NCBI GenBank assembly: GCA_034428715.1
Contig: DAOUHE010000022.1
Location: forward strand, 31,194 to 95,193
DNA length: 64,000 nucleotides
Direction of reading: 5' to 3'
Origin: Io17-Chloro-G2 sp034428715
GTDB taxonomy: Bacteria > Chloroflexota > Dehalococcoidia > Lucifugimonadales > UBA3495
Shown one piece after another: positions 35,795-44,622 of this stretch. A program made the translations under genes and the position numbers. Under the pieces are notes generated by a model, which had not been told where the DNA came from, ran no database searches, and saw only the letters and a program-made list of their open reading frames with translations. The number at the start of each line of letters is the position of its first letter. Position 1 is the first letter of the stretch.

Positions 35795-36370
35795 TTGTTT
35801 ACCGGGATTGTAGAGGAAACTGGGTCTGTCGACCTGCTAGAACCACGCCGCTTGACGGTGAATGCCGAAAAAGTGCTGGATGGCCTCAAGCTAGGTGACA
35901 GCATCTCAATCAACGGCACGTGTCTGACCGTGGTGGAGCTGGGTCCCCGGTCATTCTCAGTCGATTTGTCGCCGGAAACGCTGCGGCGAACCTCGTTAGG
36001 TTTCTTGGCGGAGGGTGGTGTCGTCAACCTGGAACGGGCCGTGGCGGTAGGAGACAGGATGGGCGGGCACATCGTTCAAGGTCACGTCGACGGAACCGGC
36101 CGCATCACCTCACTCAGGCCCGAAGAAGATTGCGTGATCATTCGGGTCAGAGCGCCAAAAAGGCTGATGCCATACATTGTCGAGAAGGGTTTCGTAGCCG
36201 TTGACGGCATCAGTCTGACCGTGGTAAAAAGAAGTGCTTCATCGTTCACACTCTCTGTGATACCATTCACTCAACAGTATACGAATCTGAGGGTGAAGGC
36301 GGTGGGGGACAGGGTGAATCTGGAGGCGGACATCGTTGCCAAGTACGTCGAAAGCCTCTTATCTCGTTGA
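35795..36370 (+). CDS. ribE: Riboflavin synthase, alpha subunit
   Basis: 191 aa, TTG start with AAGGAGCTGAT upstream; MFTGIVEETG is the invariant N-terminus. It dismutates two lumazines into riboflavin. The two halves are duplicated beta-barrels: GDSISINGTCLTVV...SVDLSPETLRRTSLG and GFVAVDGISLTVVKRSASSFTLSVIPFTQQYTNL (positions ~30-65 and ~128-165), with GHIVQGHVDGTG between. The lumazine it uses must come from RibH, which is not in this operon. 42 bp to ribBA. Confidence 0.96.
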   Translation: MFTGIVEETGSVDLLEPRRLTVNAEKVLDGLKLGDSISINGTCLTVVELGPRSFSVDLSPETLRRTSLGFLAEGGVVNLERAVAVGDRMGGHIVQGHVDGTGRITSLRPEEDCVIIRVRAPKRLMPYIVEKGFVAVDGISLTVVKRSASSFTLSVIPFTQQYTNLRVKAVGDRVNLEADIVAKYVESLLSR

Positions 36371-36412
36371 TTTATTTACCTGGGCACGTCGGGTCTAAAG
36401 AAGGACGATAAT

Positions 36413-37618
36413 ATGCCCCTTTGCAGCCTGGAAGAAGCACTAGCGGAAATGCGAGCTGGCAAGCTTCTGATCGTCGTTGATGATGAAAACCGCGAGAACG
36501 AAGGCGATCTCGTCATGCCAGCCGAATTTGTCACTCCAGAAGCCGTCAATTTCATCGTGACCCATGCCCGAGGACTCGTGTGCATGCCCATGCTGGGCGA
36601 GAGGTTAGACGAGTTGGACATGCCGCTGATGATCAGGCAGAACGGCTCCAACAAAGAGCAGACCGCATTCACTGTGTCGGTGGATTATAAAAAGGGCACC
36701 ACCACCGGTATCTCAGCCTACGACCGCGCCGCCACCATAAGATCATTGCTGGACCCGGGCACTCGCGCTGACGAATTCACTAGGCCGGGCCATCTTTTCC
36801 CTCTGCGCTACCATCCGGGCGGGGTGCTGGCCCGAGCCGGCCACACCGAAGCCATCGTAGACCTCTGCAACATGATGGGCATGTATCCGGCCGGCATCGT
36901 TTGCGAGATCTTGAACGAAGACGGCACCATGGCCCGCATGGACTCCTTGGAAGTGTTCGGCAAGAAACACGGCTTGAAAATCCTCAGTATCGCCCAAATA
37001 ATCGCCCACCGGCGGCGCAACGAAAAGCTGGTGGAACGGGTAGCCGAGGCCCGGCTGCCCACCAAGTACGGCGAGTTCAAAGCCATTGCCTATCGCAGCG
37101 CGGTGGACCCCGGTGAGCACATAGCGTTGACCATCGGCGAATGGACCAAAGACGCGCCGGTCATGGTGCGCATCCACAGCGAATGCCTCACCGGAGACGT
37201 GTTTGGGAGCATTCGTTGCGATTGCGGCGAGCAGATAGAATTGGCCCTTAACATCCTGGCTAAAGTGGGGCACGGCGTTTTCCTGTACATGCGGCAAGAG
37301 GGCCGGGGCATCGGCCTGCATAACAAGATCAAGGCCTACTCGCTACAAGACAAGGGCCTTGATACGGTGGACGCCAACCAGTCGCTGGGGTTTGAACCGG
37401 ATATGCGCCACTACGGTATCGGCGCCCAAATACTGCAAGACCTGGGCGTCAAGCAACTCCGCCTTCTTACCAACAACCCCCGCAAACTTGTTGGCTTGGC
37501 AGGATTCGACTTGGAGATCGTGGAGCGGGTGCCCGTGGAGGCGTCGGTCAACGATGAGAACCGGGAATACCTGCGGACCAAGAAGGCCAGAATGGGCCAC
37601 ATTCTGGGTAACTGCTAG
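36413..37618 (+). CDS. ribBA: Bifunctional DHBP synthase / GTP cyclohydrolase II
   Basis: 401 aa. The N-terminal RibB domain (DDENRENEGDLVMPAEF, HARGLVCMPM, THPGHLFPLR-like RPGHLFPLRYHPGG) makes 3,4-dihydroxybutanone phosphate from ribulose 5-phosphate; the C-terminal RibA domain (HSECLTGDVFGSIRCDCGEQ with three zinc Cys, RQEGRGIGL, LLTNNPRKL) opens GTP. Both committed steps of riboflavin synthesis are in one chain. It is the last gene: a terminator follows 48 bp later, so no ribH is co-transcribed. Confidence 0.96.
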   Translation: MPLCSLEEALAEMRAGKLLIVVDDENRENEGDLVMPAEFVTPEAVNFIVTHARGLVCMPMLGERLDELDMPLMIRQNGSNKEQTAFTVSVDYKKGTTTGISAYDRAATIRSLLDPGTRADEFTRPGHLFPLRYHPGGVLARAGHTEAIVDLCNMMGMYPAGIVCEILNEDGTMARMDSLEVFGKKHGLKILSIAQIIAHRRRNEKLVERVAEARLPTKYGEFKAIAYRSAVDPGEHIALTIGEWTKDAPVMVRIHSECLTGDVFGSIRCDCGEQIELALNILAKVGHGVFLYMRQEGRGIGLHNKIKAYSLQDKGLDTVDANQSLGFEPDMRHYGIGAQILQDLGVKQLRLLTNNPRKLVGLAGFDLEIVERVPVEASVNDENREYLRTKKARMGHILGNC

Positions 37619-37665
37619 GGTAGCGGCTGCCGACGAAACTCAGCGGTTAACACTCAGGGTAGATT

Positions 37666-37694
37666 AGGGCGTGTCAAAGACACGCCCTTACTTT
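37666..37694 (+). terminator. Rho-independent terminator ending the rib operon
   Basis: AGGGCGTGTC, loop AAA, GACACGCCCT, then TACTTTTT. A perfect 10-bp stem. prfB converges from the other side (stop at 37730) and may share it in part. Confidence 0.9.
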
Positions 37695-37729
37695 TTGCCC
37701 GGAAAGCAAAGGCGCACGCCCCTGCGGCC

Positions 37730-38834
37730 TTACTCGTTCCCCACCCTGGACAGCAGATACGCCGCGATGAAACCATTGAGGTTTCCCGCCAACACCGAGT
37801 CGGGATTGGTGCTCTGAAAGTTGGTCCGGTGGTCCTTGACCGATTTGTACGGGTGCAAAACGTAACTGCGAATCTGGTTGCCCCACTCTGGGGTGGGCCG
37901 CTCCCCCCGGATCTTCGCCAACTCTTTCGCCTTTTCTTCGTTCTGGCGAGCCAACAGTTTCGCCATCAGGATCTTCATGGCGAACTCCCGGTTTTGGTGC
38001 TGGGAGCGCTCGTTCTGGCAGTTGATGACGATGCCCGTGGGCAGGTGTGTCAGGCGTACCGCCGAAGCCACTTTTTGCACGTTCTGGCCGCCGGGCCCGC
38101 TGGACCGGAAAAAATCCATTTTAAGGTCTTCGGGCCTGACCGTTATATCCGCGTCGTCCGCATCCGCTTCCGGCAGGACCTCCACCACCGCGAAAGAGGT
38201 GTGACGCAGGTGGTCGGGGTCGAAGGGCGACAAGCGGACCAGCCGGTGGACCCCGCCCTCGGAACCCATGTGGCCGTACGCTTTCTGGCCGCCTATCTCT
38301 ATGGTTCCAGACCTAAGACCCGCTTCCTCACCATATGACATGTCCATGACCTGCACCGGCCGCTTCTCCGCCTCGGCCCATTTCACGTACATCTTCATCA
38401 GCATCTCTGCCCAGTCATGGGAGTCGGTGCCGCCCACGCCGGCATGGATGGAGACGATGGCGTTTCGGTCATCGTACGTTCCGGAAAGGGTCAGGTTGAC
38501 CTCTTCCTTGGCCAGGGTCTCGGCGATCTGCGCGGTCTCATCTTCGATCTGCCCTTGAAGGGAAAAGTCCCCTTCCTCGAGGGCCAGTTCGACGAGTTCC
38601 AGAAGAGAGGTGGCGCTGGACTGAAGGTCTTTCCAGAGCACCACAGTCTCCTTGGCGCGCGTCAACTGCCTCATCTTGGCCTGTGCTTGGCGGGAATCGG
38701 TCCAAAATTCGGGCTCGGCCGCCTCTTTTTCCAAGGCCGTTATCGTAGCTTCTTGTTTAGGGAGGTCAAAGACGTTGGACCACTGATTCGATCTTTTGAC
38801 ACAATGCAGTTAGCGTTTGTTTCAGTTCCTCCAT
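37730..38834 (-). CDS. prfB: Peptide chain release factor 2 with programmed +1 frameshift
   Basis: The gene is split: 22 codons from ATG 38834 (MEELKQTLTALCQKIESVVQRL) end in CTT-TGA (TGA 38766-38768). Slipping +1 at CTTTGAC continues as DLPKQEATITALEKEAAEPEFW and on to 37730, about 367 aa in all. RF2 identity is shown by the SPF codon-recognition tripeptide (RLSPFDPD) and the GGQ loop (SSGPGGQNVQKV). RF2 reads UGA, so low RF2 favours the shift: classic autoregulation. An SD-like enhancer upstream of the slip site is not obvious here. GGAGGAAGGG precedes the ATG. Confidence 0.95.
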
Positions 38835-39115
38835 GGTTATCCCTTCCTCCCATTGGTTAACGGGGATGCCGGTCCCAGGCTACCTGGGCAGCGAGTTCCC
38901 ATTGGTTTAACGTCGTTACGAATCACTATTATATCAGGTGCGAGAGCAATTCCCGCAGCCGCGGTCACCGCCGGAATCCGGCGAAAATCCGGTGTTGCCA
39001 AAGGAATGATTAAATAACAAATACATGAATCGGGGCACGAATATTCAAGGCCCGTCATGCCGGCAGAGCCCGCGAATCAAACTCCAGCCGGTCAAACCCC
39101 AGCCGGAACCATCTT

Positions 39116-40246
39116 TTAAACCGTCAGAGCGCAGTTCACCGAGTTGATGGGCGGGAGCTGGTCAACCAGCATCTCCCATTGGTTGCCGGAGTCCCTGCTG
39201 TAGAAAAGCTGGCCGGTGGTCGTTCCCAAATACACCCCGCACGGGTCCAAAGTATCGGTGCTCATGCCTTCGCGCAACGTGTGAAGATAGCTGTTTCCCT
39301 GGGGAAGGCCATTGGTCAGCGGTTCCCAATCCTGCCCGCCATTACGGCTGCGGAAAACCCTGAATCTGCCTTCTGAAACGTAACGCATCCCGCCCCCGAT
39401 TTCCTCTCCCACCGCCTGGTCTTCGGGCAGCACGAACAAAGTATCAGGGTCCGTAGGGTGCAGCCCCAGCACGAAGCCAAAACGGGATGGAAGGTCCTGG
39501 GTGATGTCTTGCCAATCCTTACCCCCGTTTTCGCTTCGGAAAACGCCGCAATGGTTCTGTTGGTACAGCACATCGTTCCCGCCGGCGGCAGCCAGGACTT
39601 TATGAGGACATTGCCCGAATTCCGGGAACCTTTCAGGCAGAAAGTCGGCTCTAACCCCGTTATTCAAGGTCTCCCATGTTTCGCCGGCGTCAGCGGTCCC
39701 GAAAACTCCTACCGCCGATATTCCCACCCACATCCGGCTGGGTTTCCCACCATCCACCACGATACTGTGCAGGCACAAGCCGCCCAAACCGGGCTGCCAC
39801 TCGTCTCTCGTGGGGTGATTGCTCAAAGCCTTTACTTCCTACCAGGTATCTCCTTCATCGGTGCTTTTGAATAGCGCCGCCGGTTGCACCCCCGCGTAGA
39901 GAACGCCGGGTTCGGTGCTGCCCGCGGGCTCTATGTGCCAAATCCGCTCAACGGTTTCAGACCCGCCGCCGGAGAAACGGGGAGGTTGGCTGGCCGGCAC
40001 CCACGTCTGCCCCATATCCGGGCTTATTTCCACATACGGCCCCCAGATCAAAGTGTTTACCGCCACGTAAACCTTGCCGGATCTTTCGCCGTCGTAGGTC
40101 ATATGAAACACGTCATTACCGGCCTGAAAGGGTCCGGTGATGGCCCAGTCCTTTCAGTCCTGGTCGGCCGATAATATGAAGGCGCCTTTACGGGTGCCCA
40201 CCAAGACTAAAACATCACCTTTCCGGGGAGATTGGCCGACGCGCAT
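39116..40246 (-). pseudogene. BNR/sialidase-like beta-propeller protein with two in-frame stops
   Basis: One reading frame of 377 codons from ATG 40246 to the stop at 39116 is interrupted by TGA (40154-40156) and TAG (39839-39841). It encodes MRVGQSPRKGDVLVLVGTRKGAF, then BNR (Asp-box) repeats: SPDMGQTW, STDEGDTW, TADAGETW, SENGGKDW, SRNGGQDW, SRDSGNQW. Such propellers are common in Chloroflexota; most are probably not sialidases. Both stops are one C-to-T change from a sense codon (CGA, CAG) and protein similarity continues across them, which suggests a recent pseudogene. Internal restarts could give fragments. Confidence 0.8.
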
Positions 40247-40642
40247 TTTATAACCACCTTCGATTTAGATCGCCCGTGTATTTAACCCCACAGACCGCTG
40301 TGGTTGGGAGAATTTACCTTAGGTCAAGGCCACCGTCAACCGGCGGCCGCCATGCCAACGGTGGAGCAGATCCCCTGACCGGCCTCATGTTAGGATGATA
40401 AGGGCTTTGCCCAGAACTGTCATTCTGAGGAGCGCAGCGATCGAAGAATCTAAATTCGTGGATGTTGCGCCCCTGTTTGCGAGCCTAAGCTCATGATTTT
40501 AGACCCCTCGTTGCACCCGAGGTGACATATTGTTGGGGCTTTTGAGGCAAGGCCGTTGATATTAGCATCCGGGGCGATGACATCAACCAATGTAAATCGA
40601 TAAGCCCCTGCCAGCCCCATTCGTCAAAGGGCCTTATAACCA
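40247..40642. other. Intergenic region mostly occupied by a dispersed repeat
   Basis: 396 bp between the divergent BNR pseudogene and plsY. The centre is dispersed repeat copy B (40418-40553). The flanks contain no ORF with support. The plsY start has no strong ribosome-binding site (GTG at 40643). Confidence 0.5.
40418..40553 (+). repeat. Dispersed MITE-like repeat, copy B
   Basis: Best-preserved copy in forward orientation. It starts TGTCATTCTGAGGAGCGCAG, passes GAAGAATCTAAATTCGTGGA and TGATTTTAGACCCCTCG, reaches the inverted end GAGGTGACA at 40527 and continues with a tail (TTGGGGCTTTTGAGGCA) shared with copy C to about 40553. No ORF. Confidence 0.78.
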
Positions 40643-41261
40643 GTGTTATCTGATTGGCCTGTGGTTTTGGCCTGCGGCTTAGCGGCATATCTGCTGGGAT
40701 CGATTCCCACCGCCTACATCGCGGTGCGGTTGGGCCAAGCCCGTGACATCCGCAGACTTGGCTCGGGCAACGTGGGGGCAACCAACGCCTTTAAGCAGGC
40801 CGGTGTTCTGCTGGGTAGTCTAGTGATGCTGGCCGACACTGGGAAGGGGGTGGTGGCCGTGCTGGCGCCCATGTGGGTGGGAGCGCCCCATTGGACCATG
40901 TTCGTCACCACCACGTTAACTTTGGCCGGGCACAACTGGCCGGTGTTTTTAAACTTCAGGGGAGGTAAGGGCGTCGCCGTCATCCTGGGCGCATCGCTAT
41001 CGCTGGTTCCGTGGCTAACCCTAGCCGCCCTGGCGCCGGCGGGCTTGGTCATCGCACGGGTCCGTAACGTCACCATCGGCTCCACACTGGGGATAGGTCT
41101 CTTGAACGTCCGCCACCGGACAGGCCGCGGACCGTATCGCTTTATGCCTCTTCCTCAGCTTCCTGGTTTCGGCCACCTATCTGGTGAGCATCCGCCATCA
41201 AATACGGTCTGCCGCCAAGAGCCGCCGGTGGCAGGACCTTTTCCCAGACACCGATATCTAG
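40643..41261 (+). pseudogene. plsY: Glycerol-3-phosphate acyltransferase PlsY, frameshifted near the 3' end
   Basis: Acyl-phosphate:G3P acyltransferase, the first membrane step of phospholipid synthesis. GTG 40643 opens VLACGLAAYLLGSIPTAYI, RLGSGNVGATNAFK, AGHNWPVFLNFRGGKGVA and TIGSTLGIGLLN, all conserved PlsY segments. After LLNV (about 41108-41114) the frame must shift: one extra base in CGTCCGCC separates it from ATGQAADRIALCLFLSFLVSA, IRHQIRSAAKSRRW and DLFPDTDI, ending TAG 41259-41261. As written, the frame runs on to 41326 with unrelated residues. Loss of this essential gene is unlikely unless another copy exists, so a consensus error is plausible. Confidence 0.85.
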
Positions 41262-41398
41262 AACTCGCTTCCCGTGAAGGGCCCGCTTGTAACGCCGTGA
41301 TTGTGGCGATACTAGACGTCCTCTAGAGTATAATTACCTTCAATCGGGTAAATGTTGCCCAGAGATTCTTCACTGATTTTTGATTGCGGACAGAGGTT

Positions 41399-43153
41399 AT
41401 GTTAGACCACGGAACTCTTGAGACCGGCAGGGTGGACGCCACCGAAGCTTTGCGCCATCGGATGCGCCATTCCGCTGCCCACGTGATGGCCGAGGCAGTT
41501 TTAAAGCTATTCCCGGAAGCCAAAATGGGTATAGGCCCGCCCATTCAGGACGGGTTTTACTACGATTTTGAAGTGTCGCGGCCCTTCACACCGGAAGACC
41601 TCGAACAGATCCAAACGTTGATGAAGGAGACCATCTCGACCGGCCATCCCTTTCAACGGGAAGAGATAGGGCGGGAAGACGCCTTGAAACTCTTCGGCGG
41701 CCAGCCATACAAGCTGGAACTCATCAACGGCCTGCCCGATGAGGCCACGCTTTCGATCTACCGGCACTCCGGCTTCGTGGACTTGTGCCAGGGGCCCCAC
41801 GTGGACGGCACTGGGGACATTCCAGCGGTGAAATTGCTGACGGTGGCCGGCGCCTATTGGCGCGGCGACGAACACCGGCCCATGCTGCAACGCATCTATG
41901 GAACCGCCTTCGAGTCCCAGGAGGCCCTGGACGATCATCTGGCCCGGCTGGAAGAGGCGGAAAAACGGGACCACCGCACTCTGGGACGGCAGCTGGACCT
42001 GTTCACCATCCACGACGAGATCGGCCCCGGTCTCATCGTCTGGCATCCCAAAGGAGGGCGGGTCCGAACCATCATCGAGGAATATTGGCGGGCGCTGCAC
42101 TACCAGCATGGCTATGACATTGTCTACTCTCCCCACATCGGGCGTGGCAGGCTTTGGGAGACCAGCGGCCATCTGGAATTCTACCGGGAGGGCATGTATG
42201 CCCCGCTACAGGTGGACGAACAGGAATACTTCCTGAAGCCCATGAACTGCCCCTTCCATATCATGATCTACAAATCGGATCTGCGCAGCTACCGGGAGTT
42301 GCCCTTGCGGTTCGCCGAGTTGGGCACCGTCTACCGGTACGAGCGCAGCGGCACCCTTCACGGCCTGATGCGGGTGAGGGGGTTCACCCAAGACGATGCC
42401 CACATCTTTTGCAGCCCCGGCCAGGTGGAGGCAGAGGTGGGCGGCGTGCTGGACATGACCTTTGAGCTTTTGAAGGCGTTCGGATTCAGCGATTATTCCA
42501 TCATGCTTTCCACCCGGCCGGAAAAGGCGGTGGGTGAGATAGACATGTGGGACCATGCCACCCGTTCGCTGGAATCGGCCCTGCGGGAGCGGGAGCTGCC
42601 ATTTGAAATAGACGACGGCGGCGGGGCATTTTACGGACCCAAGATAGACATCATGATCACCGACGCCATTGGCCGAAAGTGGCAATGCACCACGGTGCAG
42701 TTCGACTTCAACCTGCCCGAACGGTTCGGCCTTACCTACCAGGACTCGGAAGGTGGCAGGACCCGGCCTTATATGGTCCACCGGGTTATCCTAGGTTCCA
42801 TGGAGCGGTTCTTCGGCGTGCTGGTGGAACACTACGCCGGGGCGTTTCCCCTGTGGCTGGCGCCGGTGCAGGCCGTCATCATCCCCATCGCCGACCGGCA
42901 CTTGGAGTATGCTGAAACGGTGCGCGCTCGGCTGGCAGCCCAGGACATCAGGGTAGAGGTAGACTCCCGCAGCGAGCGCATGAACCTAAAGATCCGCAAC
43001 GCCCAACAGCAGAAGGTCCCCTACATGCTGGTGGTCGGCGACAAGGAAGCCGAAGCGGACGCGGTGGCGGTGCGCCTGCGCGACGAGACCACCTTGGGAG
43101 CAATGCCGGTGCAAGACTTGTTGAACATGATAACTGAGGAGCTAAAGGGTTAA
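41399..43153 (+). CDS. thrS: Threonyl-tRNA synthetase lacking a TGS domain
   Basis: 584 aa from ATG 41399 (AGAGG just upstream; TTG 41384 is an alternative). It begins directly with the editing domain (RMRHSAAHVMAEAVLKLFP, MGIGPPIQDGFYYDF); the N-terminal TGS domain of most bacterial ThrRSs is absent. Class II motifs follow: MNCPFHIMIYKS (motif 2 zinc Cys), RYERSGTLHGLMRVRGF, and motif 3 in HRVILGSMERFFGVLVEHY. The anticodon-binding domain closes it (IIPIADRHLEYA..., RLRDETTLGAMPVQDLL). It charges tRNA-Thr. A relict copy of the 3' end lies 1.2 kb downstream. Confidence 0.95.
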   Translation: MLDHGTLETGRVDATEALRHRMRHSAAHVMAEAVLKLFPEAKMGIGPPIQDGFYYDFEVSRPFTPEDLEQIQTLMKETISTGHPFQREEIGREDALKLFGGQPYKLELINGLPDEATLSIYRHSGFVDLCQGPHVDGTGDIPAVKLLTVAGAYWRGDEHRPMLQRIYGTAFESQEALDDHLARLEEAEKRDHRTLGRQLDLFTIHDEIGPGLIVWHPKGGRVRTIIEEYWRALHYQHGYDIVYSPHIGRGRLWETSGHLEFYREGMYAPLQVDEQEYFLKPMNCPFHIMIYKSDLRSYRELPLRFAELGTVYRYERSGTLHGLMRVRGFTQDDAHIFCSPGQVEAEVGGVLDMTFELLKAFGFSDYSIMLSTRPEKAVGEIDMWDHATRSLESALRERELPFEIDDGGGAFYGPKIDIMITDAIGRKWQCTTVQFDFNLPERFGLTYQDSEGGRTRPYMVHRVILGSMERFFGVLVEHYAGAFPLWLAPVQAVIIPIADRHLEYAETVRARLAAQDIRVEVDSRSERMNLKIRNAQQQKVPYMLVVGDKEAEADAVAVRLRDETTLGAMPVQDLLNMITEELKG

Positions 43154-43358
43154 CAAGAACAGCCGGAAGCCAAACGATAGGACACCCAAATCTGCTCACC
43201 CTCAGCTTGGCGAAGGGCAAGCCTGGAACGGGAAGACGGTCGCAAATATCCGGAGCAACCGGCCTAATCAGAAGGCGATTGACGCGCTCAGAGCGGAGGA
43301 TTACAGTCCTACCCAACCGAAATGGGAAATTAGAACCAGAAGGCCATAGGAGGAAGCA

Positions 43359-44243
43359 ATGGCAAGCGTGACACAACTAGGCTACGTAGGCGTCGGGGCG
43401 ACAGACGTTGAGCAGTGGGAGCACTATGCCACCGACACCCTGGGGCTTCAGACCAACGGCCGGGAAAGCGACGGTTCCCTTTTCCTGCGGATGGACGAGT
43501 ATCAATACCGCATTGCCATCCACCCCAACGGAGCCGACGACATAGCTTACGTTGGGTGGCAGGTAACGAACGAAGCTAATCTCCGGGAAATGGCCGAGCA
43601 GCTGCGGAACGCCGGGGTAGAGGTCAGCTTCGGGACGCCGGACGAAACCAAAGCCCGGCGTGTCGAGGGGCTGATAAAGTTTGATGACCCCAACCAGGTG
43701 CCCACCGAGGTATATTACGGGCCGCCGATAAGTTTCGATAATCCTTTCAATTCCCCCCGGTCTGTTTCGGGCTTCGTCACCGGCGACCAGGGCCTGGGCC
43801 ACGTGGTCTACCACGTCGATGACTCGGAAAAGACCATTCGTTTCTACCGCGATGTCCTGGGCATGCGGATCAGCGACTTTATCGGCAAGCTGGCTTTCTT
43901 CCACTGCAATCCCCGCCACCACTCCCTGGCCATCATTGAGACCAAGAACCCCAAGCATCTTAACCACATCATGCTCCAACTGAATTCCCTCAACGACGTC
44001 GGATCCACCTACGACCTGGTTCAGGACCAGGGCATTGAGATCATCAGGGGAATGGGGCGCCACACCAATGACCACATGACCTCTTTTTATATGCGAACGC
44101 CCTCGGGGTTCCACATCGAGTACGGTTGGGGCGCAAGGACGGTAGACGACGAAACCTGGCAGGTACAGCGCCACGAGAAAGGTAGCATCTGGGGGCATCG
44201 GGCCCCTGCGGCACAAGCAGACACCGCGGGCGCCGGCCGTTAG
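43359..44243 (+). CDS. Type I extradiol dioxygenase (VOC superfamily, BphC-like)
   Basis: 294 aa, AGGAGG before ATG. Two tandem VOC modules. The C-terminal module keeps the Fe(II) triad His148 (GLGHVVYHV), His203 (LNHIMLQ) and Glu254 (FHIEYGWG), equivalent to His146/His210/Glu260 of biphenyl-diol dioxygenase (recalled numbering), plus the proton-relay region RHHSLAII and HTNDHMTSFYMRTPSG. Such enzymes cleave catechol-type rings next to the hydroxyl pair. The physiological catechol is unknown. It stands alone; a hydrolase or other meta-cleavage genes are not adjacent. Confidence 0.88.
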   Translation: MASVTQLGYVGVGATDVEQWEHYATDTLGLQTNGRESDGSLFLRMDEYQYRIAIHPNGADDIAYVGWQVTNEANLREMAEQLRNAGVEVSFGTPDETKARRVEGLIKFDDPNQVPTEVYYGPPISFDNPFNSPRSVSGFVTGDQGLGHVVYHVDDSEKTIRFYRDVLGMRISDFIGKLAFFHCNPRHHSLAIIETKNPKHLNHIMLQLNSLNDVGSTYDLVQDQGIEIIRGMGRHTNDHMTSFYMRTPSGFHIEYGWGARTVDDETWQVQRHEKGSIWGHRAPAAQADTAGAGR

Positions 44244-44622
44244 CGAACCGCGGCAACGCGCCGCCTGAACCCACGGTTTGCCGCCCTGCGGCCGGTTGCA
44301 CGCACCCTTTGAGGACACCGGGCTGGGTGCGGTGTTTGTGAGCACGTTGTTGGTAGGTGGTCATGTCGATCCCCGTGGCCTACCGTCACTTCGAGTGTGC
44401 CGAGAAGATGCGGGCTAAAAAAACCGTCCGGGTCCGCCTATGTGACGAGACCAACCTGAGAGCCATGCCGGTGCAAGACCTGATGGACCGGATCGCCTCA
44501 GAATATTGTATAGACGGCAGACATGGTGGACGGCGCCGGCAGAACCAACCCGCCCAGCGCCGCGCGGCGAGCCGGTCAACAAGAGCCATTGGGAAATCAG
44601 ACACCGTTTATAGCAGGTCAAT
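44244..44622. other. Intergenic region with relict thrS sequence
   Basis: 379 bp between the dioxygenase and the MFS gene. It holds the internally deleted thrS remnant (44361-44510). The rest shows no supported gene, repeat or terminator. The reading frame of the remnant runs on to 44689 into the MFS gene and is probably not expressed. Confidence 0.5.
44361..44510 (+). pseudogene. Relict thrS 3' fragment with internal deletion
   Basis: SIPVAYRHFECAEKMRA aligns with IIPIADRHLEYAETVRA of the intact thrS anticodon-binding domain; the next ~55 codons are missing, then VRVRLCDETNLRAMPVQDL and MDRIASE align with VAVRLRDETTLGAMPVQDL and LNMITEE. Both blocks are in one frame. DNA identity to the intact copy is clear but far from perfect, so it derives from an old duplication or from a second, diverged ThrRS gene. 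It would not be functional. Confidence 0.75.

Noticed and set aside
40154..40156. In-frame TGA of the BNR gene as selenocysteine
   Set aside because: Neighbouring residues are not redox-like, the protein family has no Sec/Cys there, and a second, TAG stop follows.
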